Of a stretch of 64,000 nt of DNA, positions 25,549 to 38,646 are shown in pieces (position 1 is the stretch's first letter; every line of letters begins with the position of its first letter). The translations under genes were made by a program, and so were the position numbers. Source of the DNA: Hymenobacter sp. BT559 (lineage in GTDB: Bacteria > Bacteroidota > Bacteroidia > Cytophagales > Hymenobacteraceae). Under the pieces are notes generated by a model. It did no database searches and was not told where the DNA came from. It worked only from the letters and a program-made list of their open reading frames with translations. The stretch covers positions 37,141 to 101,140 of the forward strand of contig NZ_JAELXV010000011.1 in NCBI RefSeq assembly GCF_016427535.1. Reading direction: 5' to 3'.

Positions 25549-26103
25549 ATGAACTCTTATTTTATACTCTGGCCTAATGACTGGTGCAAAAGCCTCGCCC
25601 AAGCAAACGACTACGGGCCGTTACAGGTAATCTATGGTGGCCCTCATACCTCTGTGCCATCCCTAGGTAAGATTAAAAGCGGTGATTTTATTTATCCCGT
25701 TTCCATCAAAAGCGGTCAGCTATTTATTCTAGGAAGAATGCAGGTTGAGCACATTACAGATGCAACTATTTACCTAACGAAGCAGGCTATTGCTAGAATT
25801 GATAATGACTTGTGGGACACTACCGCCCCAAGGCTGATTAAGGAGCGACCCGACCTAGGGCATAGAATTCCAAGAAGCTGCGTCGACACTGCTGCTACGG
25901 GTAGCGGCACGGGTTTCAGGTTTGATTTTCAAGTACCAACTGACGTAGTTGACGAACTCCGATTCGGCCCAAAAGCAGGACAGGAAAAAGGGCTTTCGCG
26001 TGACAAAGCCGGCAAGCTTTCACATGTTGCCCTACAGGGACATTTCCGCAGATTGAGTGCTGATTCTGCTGCTCTCATTGCTGAATTAATGCAGAATTTC
26101 TAG
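25549..26103 (+). CDS. Hypothetical protein inserted between ureAB and ureC, 184 aa
   Basis: No family recognised. The N-terminal half (MNSYFILWPNDWCKSLA, IKSGDFIYPVSIKSGQLFILGRMQV) is beta-rich and aromatic in the manner of PUA/ASCH/EVE-like small barrels, which is only a guess. The C-terminal half is more polar and has no repeats or membrane segment. It starts 14 nt after ureAB and ends 19 nt before ureC, so it is co-transcribed with urease. Its base composition is clearly more AT-rich than that of ureAB and ureC. Confidence 0.7.
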   Translation: MNSYFILWPNDWCKSLAQANDYGPLQVIYGGPHTSVPSLGKIKSGDFIYPVSIKSGQLFILGRMQVEHITDATIYLTKQAIARIDNDLWDTTAPRLIKERPDLGHRIPRSCVDTAATGSGTGFRFDFQVPTDVVDELRFGPKAGQEKGLSRDKAGKLSHVALQGHFRRLSADSAALIAELMQNF

Positions 26104-26122
26104 TCTTTACACCACACTTATT

Positions 26123-27844
26123 ATGTCCCTACCCCTTCCCCGCCAAGCATATGCCGCGATGTATGGCCCGACCGTAGGCGACCGAGTGCGCCTAGGTGAT
26201 ACTGAGTTGCTGATTGAGGTCGAGCGCGACTACTGCGTGTACGGCGAGGAATGTAAGTTTGGCGGCGGTAAAACTCTGCGCGATGGCATGGGGCAGGCGG
26301 CCGGCATCGGGCAAGCCGACGCGCTCGACCTACTGATTACCAACGCGCTGGTGCTCGACTACACCGGCGTGTACAAGGCCGATGTTGGCATCAAGGGCGG
26401 GCGCATCGTGGGCATTGGCAAGGCCGGCAACCCGCACATCATGCCTGGCGTGGACCCGCGCCTGGTGGTGGGCGTGACTACCGAAGTGGTGGCCGGTGAG
26501 GGGCACATTCTTACGGCGGGCGGCATCGACTGCCACATCCATTTCATTTGCCCGCAGCAGATAACCGAGGCGCTGGCCTCGGGCGTGACCACGATGGTGG
26601 GCGGCGGCACCGGTCCGGCCGCGGGCACCACGGCCACCACCTGCACGCCGGGCGCGTTTTACATCGAAATGATGCTCAAGGCCACCGATGCCTTCCCCAT
26701 GAATTTCGGCTTCCTAGGTAAGGGCAACTCCTCGAAACCCGAGGGGCTAGCCGAGCAGGTAGAGGCCGGGGCGCTGGGCTTTAAGCTGCACGAGGACTGG
26801 GGCACTACCCCCGCCACGATTGATAACTGCTTGACTATCGCCGACAAGTACGACGTGCAGGTGTGCATCCACACCGATACGCTCAACGAGAGCGGCTTCG
26901 TCGAAAACTCGGTGGCGGCTTTCAAGGGGCGCACCATCCACTCGTACCACACGGAGGGCGCGGGTGGCGGGCACGCGCCCGACATCATCAAGATTTGCGG
27001 CGAGCCCAACGTCATTCCGTCGAGCACCAATCCCACGCGGCCGTTTACGGTGAACACCATCGACGAGCACCTCGACATGCTGCTCGTGTGCCACCACCTC
27101 GACAAAAACATCCCCGAGGACGTGGCCTTTGCCGAGAGCCGCATCCGCCCCGAAACCATTGCCGCCGAAGACATTCTGCACGACCTAGGTGCCCTGAGCA
27201 TCATCAGCAGCGACTCGCAGGCTATGGGCCGAGTGGGCGAGGTCATCACGCGCACTTGGCAAACGGCCCACAAGATGCGCCAGCAGCGCGGCCCCCTACC
27301 CCAGGATGCCAACGCCCAGCGCCCCAACGACAACTTCCGCGCCCGCCGCTACGTGGCCAAATACACCATCAACCCCGCCCGCGCCCACGGCATGGCCGAT
27401 GAAATCGGCTCGGTCGAAATCGGCAAACTGGCCGATTTGGTGCTCTGGAAACCGGCTTTGTTTGGCTCGCGGCCCGAGATGATTCTCAAAGGCGGCGTCA
27501 TCGTGCAGGCCCAGATGGGCGACCCGAACGCCTCTATTCCCACGCCGCAGCCGTCGTTTTCGCGGCCCATGTTCGGGGCGTATGGCAAGGCTACTGGGCC
27601 GTGCTCGGTGGCCTTTGTGTCGGGTGCTGCGGTGGAGAAGGTTTCTTCCGGATATGGCCTGAGTAAGCGCGTGCTAGCGGTGAAGGGCTGTCGCACGGTG
27701 GCCAAGAAGGACATGGCGCTGAATGACTACCTGCCCAATATCTCGGTAGACCCAGAAACGTACCGCGTGCTGGTAGATGGCGTGCACCTAACGTGCGAGC
27801 CGGCACAGACGCTACCGCTGGCGCAGCTGTATAATCTGTTTTAG
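26123..27844 (+). CDS. ureC: Urease alpha (catalytic) subunit
   Basis: 573 residues. All nickel-site residues are present: His138 and His140 (GIDCHIHF), the carbamylated Lys221 (GFKLHEDWG), His250 (VCIHTDT), His276 (HSYHTEGAGGG), Asp364 (SSDSQAMGR). The mobile flap with Cys323 and following His residues is LVCHHLDKNIPEDVAFAESRI. It hydrolyses urea to ammonia and carbamate in the cytoplasm. ATG at 26123. Ammonia so made could enter glutamate through GltBD, encoded 5 kb downstream. Confidence 0.98.
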   Translation: MSLPLPRQAYAAMYGPTVGDRVRLGDTELLIEVERDYCVYGEECKFGGGKTLRDGMGQAAGIGQADALDLLITNALVLDYTGVYKADVGIKGGRIVGIGKAGNPHIMPGVDPRLVVGVTTEVVAGEGHILTAGGIDCHIHFICPQQITEALASGVTTMVGGGTGPAAGTTATTCTPGAFYIEMMLKATDAFPMNFGFLGKGNSSKPEGLAEQVEAGALGFKLHEDWGTTPATIDNCLTIADKYDVQVCIHTDTLNESGFVENSVAAFKGRTIHSYHTEGAGGGHAPDIIKICGEPNVIPSSTNPTRPFTVNTIDEHLDMLLVCHHLDKNIPEDVAFAESRIRPETIAAEDILHDLGALSIISSDSQAMGRVGEVITRTWQTAHKMRQQRGPLPQDANAQRPNDNFRARRYVAKYTINPARAHGMADEIGSVEIGKLADLVLWKPALFGSRPEMILKGGVIVQAQMGDPNASIPTPQPSFSRPMFGAYGKATGPCSVAFVSGAAVEKVSSGYGLSKRVLAVKGCRTVAKKDMALNDYLPNISVDPETYRVLVDGVHLTCEPAQTLPLAQLYNLF

Positions 27845-27850
27845 AGTATA

Positions 27851-28912
27851 ATGGCTACCACCTACCCGCGCGTAGCGGTGCTTTATCAGGCTCAGGAGCC
27901 GCCCGTTATCGGTGGCATTCGCAAGCCCATGAAGCCCGGCGGCTATGCCGATAGCGGCGCCGACATTGCCTACGTGCTGCGGCAGGCGGGCGTGCAAGTT
28001 GTAACCCCCACGGCTACCCCCAGCCCCGACCGGGACCTAGACTGGGTTTTTCCTGACACCACCGACGGCATTTCGCAGGCCCAGGCCAGTGGCGCGCAAG
28101 TGCTCTGGCTCAATACTATCCTGTTCAGCGGCCATCCCATCGAAGCGTATCTGGCGCAGGGCGGCCGCGTGGTCGGCCAGCCACCCGCGCTGGTCGAGCG
28201 CTACGACGATAAGTGGACCACCAACGAGTTTCTGCGCCAACAGGGGCTACTTATTCCGCCCGCTTGCATCCTAGAGAAGCCTGAAGCACTACCGCCCGCC
28301 TTCTCCTTTCCGGTGGTGCTGAAACCCATTCGGGGCCGCGGTAGCGCCGGCGTGGAGTTGGTGCCCGACGCCACCCAGCTAGCCAACCGCCTGCAGGCGG
28401 TGCTCGCAACCGGCGATTTTGGCAGTGCTATACTAATAGAGCAATTTTTGGCCGGCCAGGAAATTACGATAACCGTGATGCCGCCGGGCCACTACCTGCT
28501 CGACGGGCGCGAGCGGGTGCAGCCGCAGCATTGGAGCCTGCCGCCGGTCCGACGCTTCAACCACCAAGCGGGCATTGCGCCCTACAACGGTACGGTTGCC
28601 GTCACCGAAAACAGCGCGGTGCTGCACAAGGAAGAGTTGGCCACTGCCGCCGTGCGCCAGGCCATGCAGCAGTGCGCCACCGCCGCACAGTTGGTAGCGG
28701 CTAAAGCGCCCATTCGCATCGATTGCCGCCAGTGGGTGGCTGGGGGTGACTACTACTTGTTTGACCTCAACATGAAGCCCAACATGACCGGAGCGGCCCG
28801 GCCGGGCCGCGAAGACCAAGACAGTCTTTCGGCCCTAGCGGCCCGCGCCATCGGCTGGAGCTACCCCGATTTGCTACTTAATATGCTGCGCCAGGCTTGG
28901 CCACAGGTGTAG
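27851..28912 (+). CDS. ATP-grasp ligase, D-Ala-D-Ala ligase-like, in the urease cluster
   Basis: 353 residues. Central ATP-grasp domain: FPVVLKPIRGRGSAGVELV (about 155-173), LIEQFLAGQEITITVMPPG (about 196-214), and C-terminal metal/substrate loops IRIDCRQWVAGG and FDLNMKPNMTGAARPG, comparable with the EVNTxPGMT loop of D-Ala-D-Ala ligases. It starts 6 nt after ureC, so it is almost certainly co-translated with urease. It would form an amide bond at ATP cost, but with unknown substrates. Not a standard urease accessory gene. Confidence 0.8.
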   Translation: MATTYPRVAVLYQAQEPPVIGGIRKPMKPGGYADSGADIAYVLRQAGVQVVTPTATPSPDRDLDWVFPDTTDGISQAQASGAQVLWLNTILFSGHPIEAYLAQGGRVVGQPPALVERYDDKWTTNEFLRQQGLLIPPACILEKPEALPPAFSFPVVLKPIRGRGSAGVELVPDATQLANRLQAVLATGDFGSAILIEQFLAGQEITITVMPPGHYLLDGRERVQPQHWSLPPVRRFNHQAGIAPYNGTVAVTENSAVLHKEELATAAVRQAMQQCATAAQLVAAKAPIRIDCRQWVAGGDYYLFDLNMKPNMTGAARPGREDQDSLSALAARAIGWSYPDLLLNMLRQAWPQV

Positions 28913-28916
28913 TGGC

Positions 28917-30509
28917 TTATTCCTTTGACAATGCTGAAGTAGCTAGCTCTTCTCTCAAATCCAACTCGTTTTCGAGCTGGTAAATCACCTCTTCGTCGTA
29001 CTCGCTGTGCTGGCGCAGGTGCATCAACCGCTGGCGCTGGGCACCTAGCAGCTCTAGCAGCACGGCATTGTAGGTGGCTATTGTTTCATGGCTGGCGGGC
29101 GAGTTGTCGGGGTGGGCGGTTAGCTCGTAGTGCTGCTGAAGCAGGTCGAGCAGTTTGTTGGGATGGGTCTGCGCGTCGTAGTGCTGGGCTAGTTCGGCGA
29201 GCGATTCGCGGGCCAGCAATTGACGCAGCGCCTGGTGTTGCTCGTGTGCCGGGCGCAGTTGGTCGCGGTCTTCCACGCCGCCCAGCCAACGGATAAGTAG
29301 CGGCAGCGTTAGACCCTGGCCCACGAGAGTTACCAGAATGACTACGAACGTAATAAAAATGAGCAAATTGCGAAGTGGGAAAGGCTGGCCTCCCGCCCCT
29401 AGCAGCGGGATGGCCAGCGCCGCCGCCAGCGACACCACTCCGCGCATGCCCGCGTAGCCGGCCACCAGCGGCCCGCGCCAGCCGGGGTGGTCGTCGGCCA
29501 CCGTAATAAACCGCCCCATAAACGTGCTGAATGGCGAGCCCAACAACGTTAGTACCAGCCGCACTATTATTACCACTGCGCTGATGAGCAGGCCATAGCC
29601 CACTGCCTGCAAGCGCGAAGTACCATCTAGGCCGGCCACGACTTCGGGCAGCTCCAGGCCAATAAGCATGAACACGGCCCCGTTGAAAACGAAGCCTAGG
29701 GTACTCCAAGTGCTGTAGGCCTGCTGCCGGGCAGTGGCCGAGAAAACCGTGTGGCTGTGGTAGGATAAAAAGAGGCCGCCCGTCACCACTGCCAGCACAC
29801 CCGAGCCGTGGGCCGCCTCAGCCAGTAAATAGAGACTGTAGGGCGCTATCAAGGTGAGCACAGTGGTGAGGTTGGCCGTCGGACAAATCCAGCGATGAAT
29901 CACGTAGAAGCCCATTGCCACCAGCAGCCCCACGGCCACGCCCACCACCGTCATGAGCAGTAGCCCGCCCGCCGCCTGGTGCCACACAAACCCACCCGAC
30001 ACCACCGCGGCGGCCGCAAACCGAATGACGATAAGCCCGCTGGCGTCGTTTACCAGACTCTCGCCTTCCAAAATGGCGAGGAGCCGCCGGGGTAGTCCCA
30101 TGCCCTTCATAACGCTGGTAGCCGCTACCGCATCGGGCGGCGACACAATGCCCCCTAGCAAAAAGCCCAGCGCCAGCGTGCAGCCCGGAATAACCGCGTG
30201 CGCCACCCAGGCCACGCTAGCCGCCGTGAGCAACACCATCCCAAACGCAAAAAACAGAATAACCCGCCGCCAGCGCCAAAAGTCCTTCCATGATGTAAAC
30301 CAGGCCGCTTCGTAGAGCAAGGGCGGCAGAAATATCAGGAAAATAATATCGGGACTGATGCGAACGATGGGCAGGCCCGGTACTAAACTCAGCCCTAGGC
30401 CACCCAGCACCAGCAAAATGGGGTAGGCTATTCGCAGGCGGCGGCTCAGCCCTACCAGCAGGCAGATAACCAGCGCTAGGCCCAAACAAAGCAGTATGTT
30501 GTCGTGCAT
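28917..30509 (-). CDS. CPA1-family Na+/H+ antiporter
   Basis: 530 residues from ATG at 30509 (MHDNILLCLGLALVICLLVG); the longer frame upstream lacks a membrane-protein look. About 12 hydrophobic segments to residue 415, with GGIVSPPDAVAATSV (the ion-binding Asp region) and EGESLVNDASGLIVIRFA (ND motif) typical of bacterial NhaP/NHE exchangers. The C-terminal 120 residues are soluble, helical and charged. Inner membrane, proton/cation exchange. It lies on the opposite strand inside the urease cluster; pH balance against ammonia release is a possible link (inference). Confidence 0.9.
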   Translation of the reverse strand: MHDNILLCLGLALVICLLVGLSRRLRIAYPILLVLGGLGLSLVPGLPIVRISPDIIFLIFLPPLLYEAAWFTSWKDFWRWRRVILFFAFGMVLLTAASVAWVAHAVIPGCTLALGFLLGGIVSPPDAVAATSVMKGMGLPRRLLAILEGESLVNDASGLIVIRFAAAAVVSGGFVWHQAAGGLLLMTVVGVAVGLLVAMGFYVIHRWICPTANLTTVLTLIAPYSLYLLAEAAHGSGVLAVVTGGLFLSYHSHTVFSATARQQAYSTWSTLGFVFNGAVFMLIGLELPEVVAGLDGTSRLQAVGYGLLISAVVIIVRLVLTLLGSPFSTFMGRFITVADDHPGWRGPLVAGYAGMRGVVSLAAALAIPLLGAGGQPFPLRNLLIFITFVVILVTLVGQGLTLPLLIRWLGGVEDRDQLRPAHEQHQALRQLLARESLAELAQHYDAQTHPNKLLDLLQQHYELTAHPDNSPASHETIATYNAVLLELLGAQRQRLMHLRQHSEYDEEVIYQLENELDLREELATSALSKE

Positions 30510-30633
30510 AAGGTCAAGAAAACAGCTAATCTGACGTGCCGAAAGTAGGCAGGAATAACGTGTACCAGGAACACCCAAGGCTGCACGTTAGTAGCAACCT
30601 AGGTGATGTAGCTTGCGGCTTCAAGCCCTTTGC

Positions 30634-31302
30634 ATGTCTCAGCTAGCCCGCCTGCTTCACCTCGCCGATTCGGCCCTGCCCACGGGCTCGTTTGCCTACT
30701 CCTACGGGCTAGAGAGCAGCCTCACCTTTGGCTTGCTGCGCACCGAAACTGAATTTCGGGCCTACCTCTATTCATTTCTTCAGCAGGCGGTTGGCTTTGA
30801 GTTGCCTTTCCTTACGTCGGCGGCAGTAGTACCCAACGCCGACCTAGGGCCACTCTTATTAGAGTACGACGCCCAGTTGCTCACGCCCGCGCTGCACCGC
30901 GCCAGCCTCACGCAGGGCAAAAACTGGCTGAAGCTGCTGAGCACTTTTTATCCCGAGGCGGCCCTAGGTGAGCTGAGTATCGAACTGGCGCGGCAAGCGC
31001 TGCCCGCGCACTTCGTGCCGCTATACGGCCTGAGCCTGGGGCGCGTAGGCTTCGCAACCGCTGATATTCAACACGCCTACCTGCACCTGGCCCTACGCGA
31101 CCAACTGAGCGCGGCCATTCGCCTGGGCTTTATGGGGCCGATGGCGGGGCACTTGCTGCAACACGATTTTTACGGCGTTTTTGAAAATTTGCTAAGCGCG
31201 GCCGATATTCGGCCTTACACGGAGGCCACGCGCTGCACCGTGCTGCTCGATGTAGCCCAAATGCTACACGACGACATTTACTCGCGGCTATTTCAGAATT
31301 AA
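30634..31302 (+). CDS. ureF: Urease accessory protein UreF
   Basis: 222 residues from ATG at 30634 (MSQLARLLHLADSALPTGSF); seven codons upstream are also open. The motif LADSALPTGSFAYSYGLES is typical, as are LSLGRVGFATADIQHAYLHLALRDQLSAAIRL and a C-terminal MLHDDIYSRLFQN tail. UreF binds UreD and UreG and helps deliver nickel to the apo-urease. Starts 125 nt from the divergent antiporter start; followed by ureG after 108 nt. Confidence 0.93.
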   Translation: MSQLARLLHLADSALPTGSFAYSYGLESSLTFGLLRTETEFRAYLYSFLQQAVGFELPFLTSAAVVPNADLGPLLLEYDAQLLTPALHRASLTQGKNWLKLLSTFYPEAALGELSIELARQALPAHFVPLYGLSLGRVGFATADIQHAYLHLALRDQLSAAIRLGFMGPMAGHLLQHDFYGVFENLLSAADIRPYTEATRCTVLLDVAQMLHDDIYSRLFQN

Positions 31303-31410
31303 CTGGTCAAATGGCTGAATAGCTGAACTGTTGCAGGGTTGAATTGTCCTTTGCGCATTTTCCTCAGCAGTCCAGCCATCTAGCCGTTTAACAGTCCAAC
31401 CATTCATCAC
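31303..31410. repeat. Low-complexity repeated words between ureF and ureG
   Basis: Words such as AATGGCTGAATAGCTGAACTG on the left and the complementary vocabulary CAGTCCAGCCATCTAGCC, TTTAACAGTCCAACCATTC on the right recur. They pair imperfectly, giving a weak long-range inverted repeat. No gene. Confidence 0.4.
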
Positions 31411-32163
31411 ATGGCTTTCGTCGATAAACTTGCCTTGCTACTTCACAGTCACAGCCACGAGGTGCTGGAGTCGCCGGGCAGCTTTGCGGAGCGGGAGACG
31501 CGCCGGCTGCCTCCCTACCGCAACTTCCGCAAACGGGCATTTACGGTGGGCATTGGGGGGCCGGTAGGCACGGGCAAAACGGCGCTGCTCAAGGCCTTGT
31601 GCGAGCGCTTACGCGACGAATACCGCCTAGGGGTGGTTACAAACGATATTTTTACCCGCGAGGACGCCGAGTTTCTTATCCGCGAAAGCGCCCTCACCGC
31701 CGACCGCATTGTGGGCGTCGAAACCGGCGGCTGCCCCCACGCCGCCATTCGCGAGGATATCTCGCTTAATATGGACGCGCTGGAGGGCCTGATGCAGAAG
31801 TTTGATAATCAAATCGACTACCTATTTGTGGAAAGCGGCGGCGATAACCTGGCCGCGCACTTCAGCCGCGAGCTGGTCGATTACTCGATTTATGTCATTG
31901 ATGTATCGGGCGGCGACAAAATTCCGCGCAAGGGCGGCCCAGGCATTACACAGGCCGATTTGCTGGTCATTAATAAGATTGACCTGGCCGAAATTATTAA
32001 GGCTGACCTAGGCGTAATGGAGCGAGATTCGCGAAGAATGCGCGGCGAAGGACCATTTATTTTTGCCAGAGCCACAGATGGCTTTAACTTAGGCGCAATT
32101 ATCGACCACATTCACATGGCTAAAGTCCAAGCACTAGCGGCCGTGCGCGAAGACCGACGATAG
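31411..32163 (+). CDS. ureG: Urease accessory GTPase UreG
   Basis: 250 residues. N-terminal His-rich stretch LLHSHSH (10-16) may bind nickel. P-loop GGPVGTGKT at 49-57, metal-binding CPH at 108-110 (VETGGCPHAAIRED), Walker B FVESGGDNL, G4 NKID near 190. GTP hydrolysis drives nickel insertion in the UreDFG complex. The P-loop has Val where most have Gly (GPVGTGKT versus GPVGSGKT), a normal variation. No ureE follows; the His-rich N-terminus may substitute in metal handling (inference). Confidence 0.96.
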   Translation: MAFVDKLALLLHSHSHEVLESPGSFAERETRRLPPYRNFRKRAFTVGIGGPVGTGKTALLKALCERLRDEYRLGVVTNDIFTREDAEFLIRESALTADRIVGVETGGCPHAAIREDISLNMDALEGLMQKFDNQIDYLFVESGGDNLAAHFSRELVDYSIYVIDVSGGDKIPRKGGPGITQADLLVINKIDLAEIIKADLGVMERDSRRMRGEGPFIFARATDGFNLGAIIDHIHMAKVQALAAVREDRR

Positions 32164-32459
32164 GGGAAGACCGGCCTCCACCCGGCTTCCCCACGCCAGC
32201 CGGCTCGCCCACCCGCCTTCCTTAGCCCGCCTCCACTGCGGGCAATCGCCTCTGGCACGGTTACGGCCGCGCCTCCCCACCCCTCCCCCACCCCCTTTCT
32301 CGAATGCCCGCCTTGGGCACTAGTCTGGCCCCACCCCTAGGGGCACCGACTAGCGCCGCGAAGCTGTGGCTACCCACCAGCCACCACGCCTAGGGCGCCG
32401 GGGTTGGCGGAAAGGTCTGCGCGGACACTAGCTATTTTGTAACTATCCCCTTTTTAAAT
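32164..32459. other. 296-bp GC-rich gap before gltB
   Basis: Pyrimidine-rich, with two CCTAGG sites and no frame that looks coding. A TATTTTG (about 32433-32439) close to gltB resembles a -7 box one base short. No clear hairpin terminator for ureG. Confidence 0.4.
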
Positions 32460-36965
<4,506 letters not shown>

Positions 36966-36976
36966 TAGTAATTGAC

Positions 36977-37043
36977 CGCCTCGCAGGCGTCCCATCCCTA
37001 GGTTCTATAAACGGGCCTAGGGATGAGAGGCACGCCGCCTGAG
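36977..37043. repeat. Hairpin between gltB and gltD
   Basis: CATCCCTAGG (36993-37002) pairs perfectly with CCTAGGGATG (37016-37025) across a 13-nt loop; outer sequences CAGGCG and CGCC..CCTG extend the stem imperfectly. Both inner arms end in CCTAGG. It may uncouple gltB from gltD expression. Confidence 0.7.
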
Positions 37044-37090
37044 CCAGGCCTTGTTGAGTTTTTAATTGGGAAATAACTACTTCGTTTATA

Positions 37091-38557
37091 ATGGGCAATA
37101 TCACCGGCTTCAAAGAATACCCGCGCACTGCGCCGCCTAAGGCGGCCCCGACCGAGCGCGTGGCGCACTACCAGGAGTTTATCGGCCTCTACCCCGAGCC
37201 GGAGCTGCACAAGCAGTCGGCCCGATGTATGAATTGCGGGGTGCCCTTTTGCCACTCGGGCTGCCCGCTAGGCAATATTATCCCAGAGTTTAATGAAGCT
37301 GTGTATCAGCAAGATTGGCGGGCCGCTTACGATATTTTATCGGCTACCAACAACTTCCCCGAGTTTACGGGCCGCATCTGCCCCGCGCCCTGTGAGTCGG
37401 CGTGCGTGCTGAGCATCCACAGCGCGCCAGTCGCCATCGAGGAAATCGAAAAGCACATCATCGAAATCGCCTTCCAGAAAGGCTACGTGCAGCCCACTGC
37501 GCCGGTGCTCAAGACCGGCAAGCAAGTGGCCGTAGTAGGCAGCGGCCCGGCTGGCATGGCCGTGGCGGCGCAGCTCACCGAAGCCGGCCACACGGTTACG
37601 GTATTCGAGCGCGACCCGCACCCAGGCGGCCTCATGCGCTACGGCGTGCCCGACTTCAAGCTGGAGAAATGGGTGATTGAGCGCCGCATTAAGCTGCTCG
37701 AAGACGCCGGCGTAACCTTCCGCTGTAACGTCGAAATCGGCCGCGACCTGTCGGCCGACGAGCTGCGCCAGGCTTTCGATGCGGTAGTGCTGGCCGGCGG
37801 TGCCTCGGCCCCGCGCGAGCTCAACCTGCCCGGCCGCGACCTCAAGGGCATTCACTATGCCATGGAATACCTCACGCAGCAAAACCGCCGCGTGAGCGAC
37901 ACCCCCTTGGACAGCGAGCACATTCTGGCCGATGGCCTCGACGTGGTAGTAATCGGCAGCGGCGACACGGGCTCTGACTGCGTGGGTACCGCCAACCGCC
38001 AGCAGGCCAAGTCGGTAGCGCAGTTTGCCATGATGCACCAGCCCGGCGAAGAGCGCCCCGCCCATACGCCCTGGCCGCTGTACCCCACCGTATTCCGCAC
38101 CAGCAGCTCGCACGAAGAAGGTTGCCAACGCTACTGGGGCGTGAACACTAAGGCCTACCTAGGCGACGAAAACGGCGACGTGCGCGCCTTACTCGTGAGC
38201 GATGTAACCTGGGAAACCGACGACATGGGCCGCCGCATCCGCTTCGAGGAAGTACCTGGCTCCGACCGCGAAATCCCATGCCAACTGGTGCTGCTGGCCC
38301 TGGGCTTCACGGGGCCGGCCAACGCCAGCCTGCTCGACCAATTTGGGGTAAGCCTCGACGCGCGCGGCAACGTGCACGCCCCCGAAACTACCTACCACAC
38401 CAGCGTGCCCGGCGTGTTCGCGGCTGGCGACATGCGCCGCGGCCAGTCGCTCATCGTGTGGGCCATTTCGGAAGGCCGCGAGGCCGCTCGGCAGATTGAC
38501 ATGTACTTGATGGGTAAGACCAACTTGCCGAGCAAGAACGCGGTGGGAATGTTTTAA
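37091..38557 (+). CDS. gltD: Glutamate synthase small subunit
   Basis: 488 residues. N-terminal iron-sulfur cluster cysteines in RCMNCGVPFCHSGCPLGN (about 46-63) and GRICPAPCESACV. FAD-binding GSGPAGMAVAAQL (about 154-166) and NADPH-binding GSGDTGSDCVGTA (about 293-305); C-terminal FAD contact GVFAAGDMRRGQSLIVWAI. It feeds electrons from NADPH to GltB. ATG at 37091, 125 nt after gltB. Confidence 0.97.
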   Translation: MGNITGFKEYPRTAPPKAAPTERVAHYQEFIGLYPEPELHKQSARCMNCGVPFCHSGCPLGNIIPEFNEAVYQQDWRAAYDILSATNNFPEFTGRICPAPCESACVLSIHSAPVAIEEIEKHIIEIAFQKGYVQPTAPVLKTGKQVAVVGSGPAGMAVAAQLTEAGHTVTVFERDPHPGGLMRYGVPDFKLEKWVIERRIKLLEDAGVTFRCNVEIGRDLSADELRQAFDAVVLAGGASAPRELNLPGRDLKGIHYAMEYLTQQNRRVSDTPLDSEHILADGLDVVVIGSGDTGSDCVGTANRQQAKSVAQFAMMHQPGEERPAHTPWPLYPTVFRTSSSHEEGCQRYWGVNTKAYLGDENGDVRALLVSDVTWETDDMGRRIRFEEVPGSDREIPCQLVLLALGFTGPANASLLDQFGVSLDARGNVHAPETTYHTSVPGVFAAGDMRRGQSLIVWAISEGREAARQIDMYLMGKTNLPSKNAVGMF

Positions 38558-38579
38558 CGAGAGGTTTAGAATGAACAGT

Positions 38580-38623
38580 AAAAGAGAAGCCCCGGAAGCA
38601 ATTGCTTCCGGGGCTTCTCTTTT
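38580..38623. terminator. Bidirectional terminator after gltD
   Basis: Perfect 20-bp stem: AAAAGAGAAGCCCCGGAAGC with its exact complement around an AATT loop, A-rich at one end and T-rich at the other. It serves gltD and the convergent gene ending at 38647. Confidence 0.93.
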
Positions 38624-38646
38624 ATATAAACTACAACTGCACAATA

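Noticed and set aside
31303..31410. Possible CRISPR-like or tandem repeat between ureF and ureG
   Set aside because: The repeated words are short and degenerate with no regular spacing, so no array is supported.
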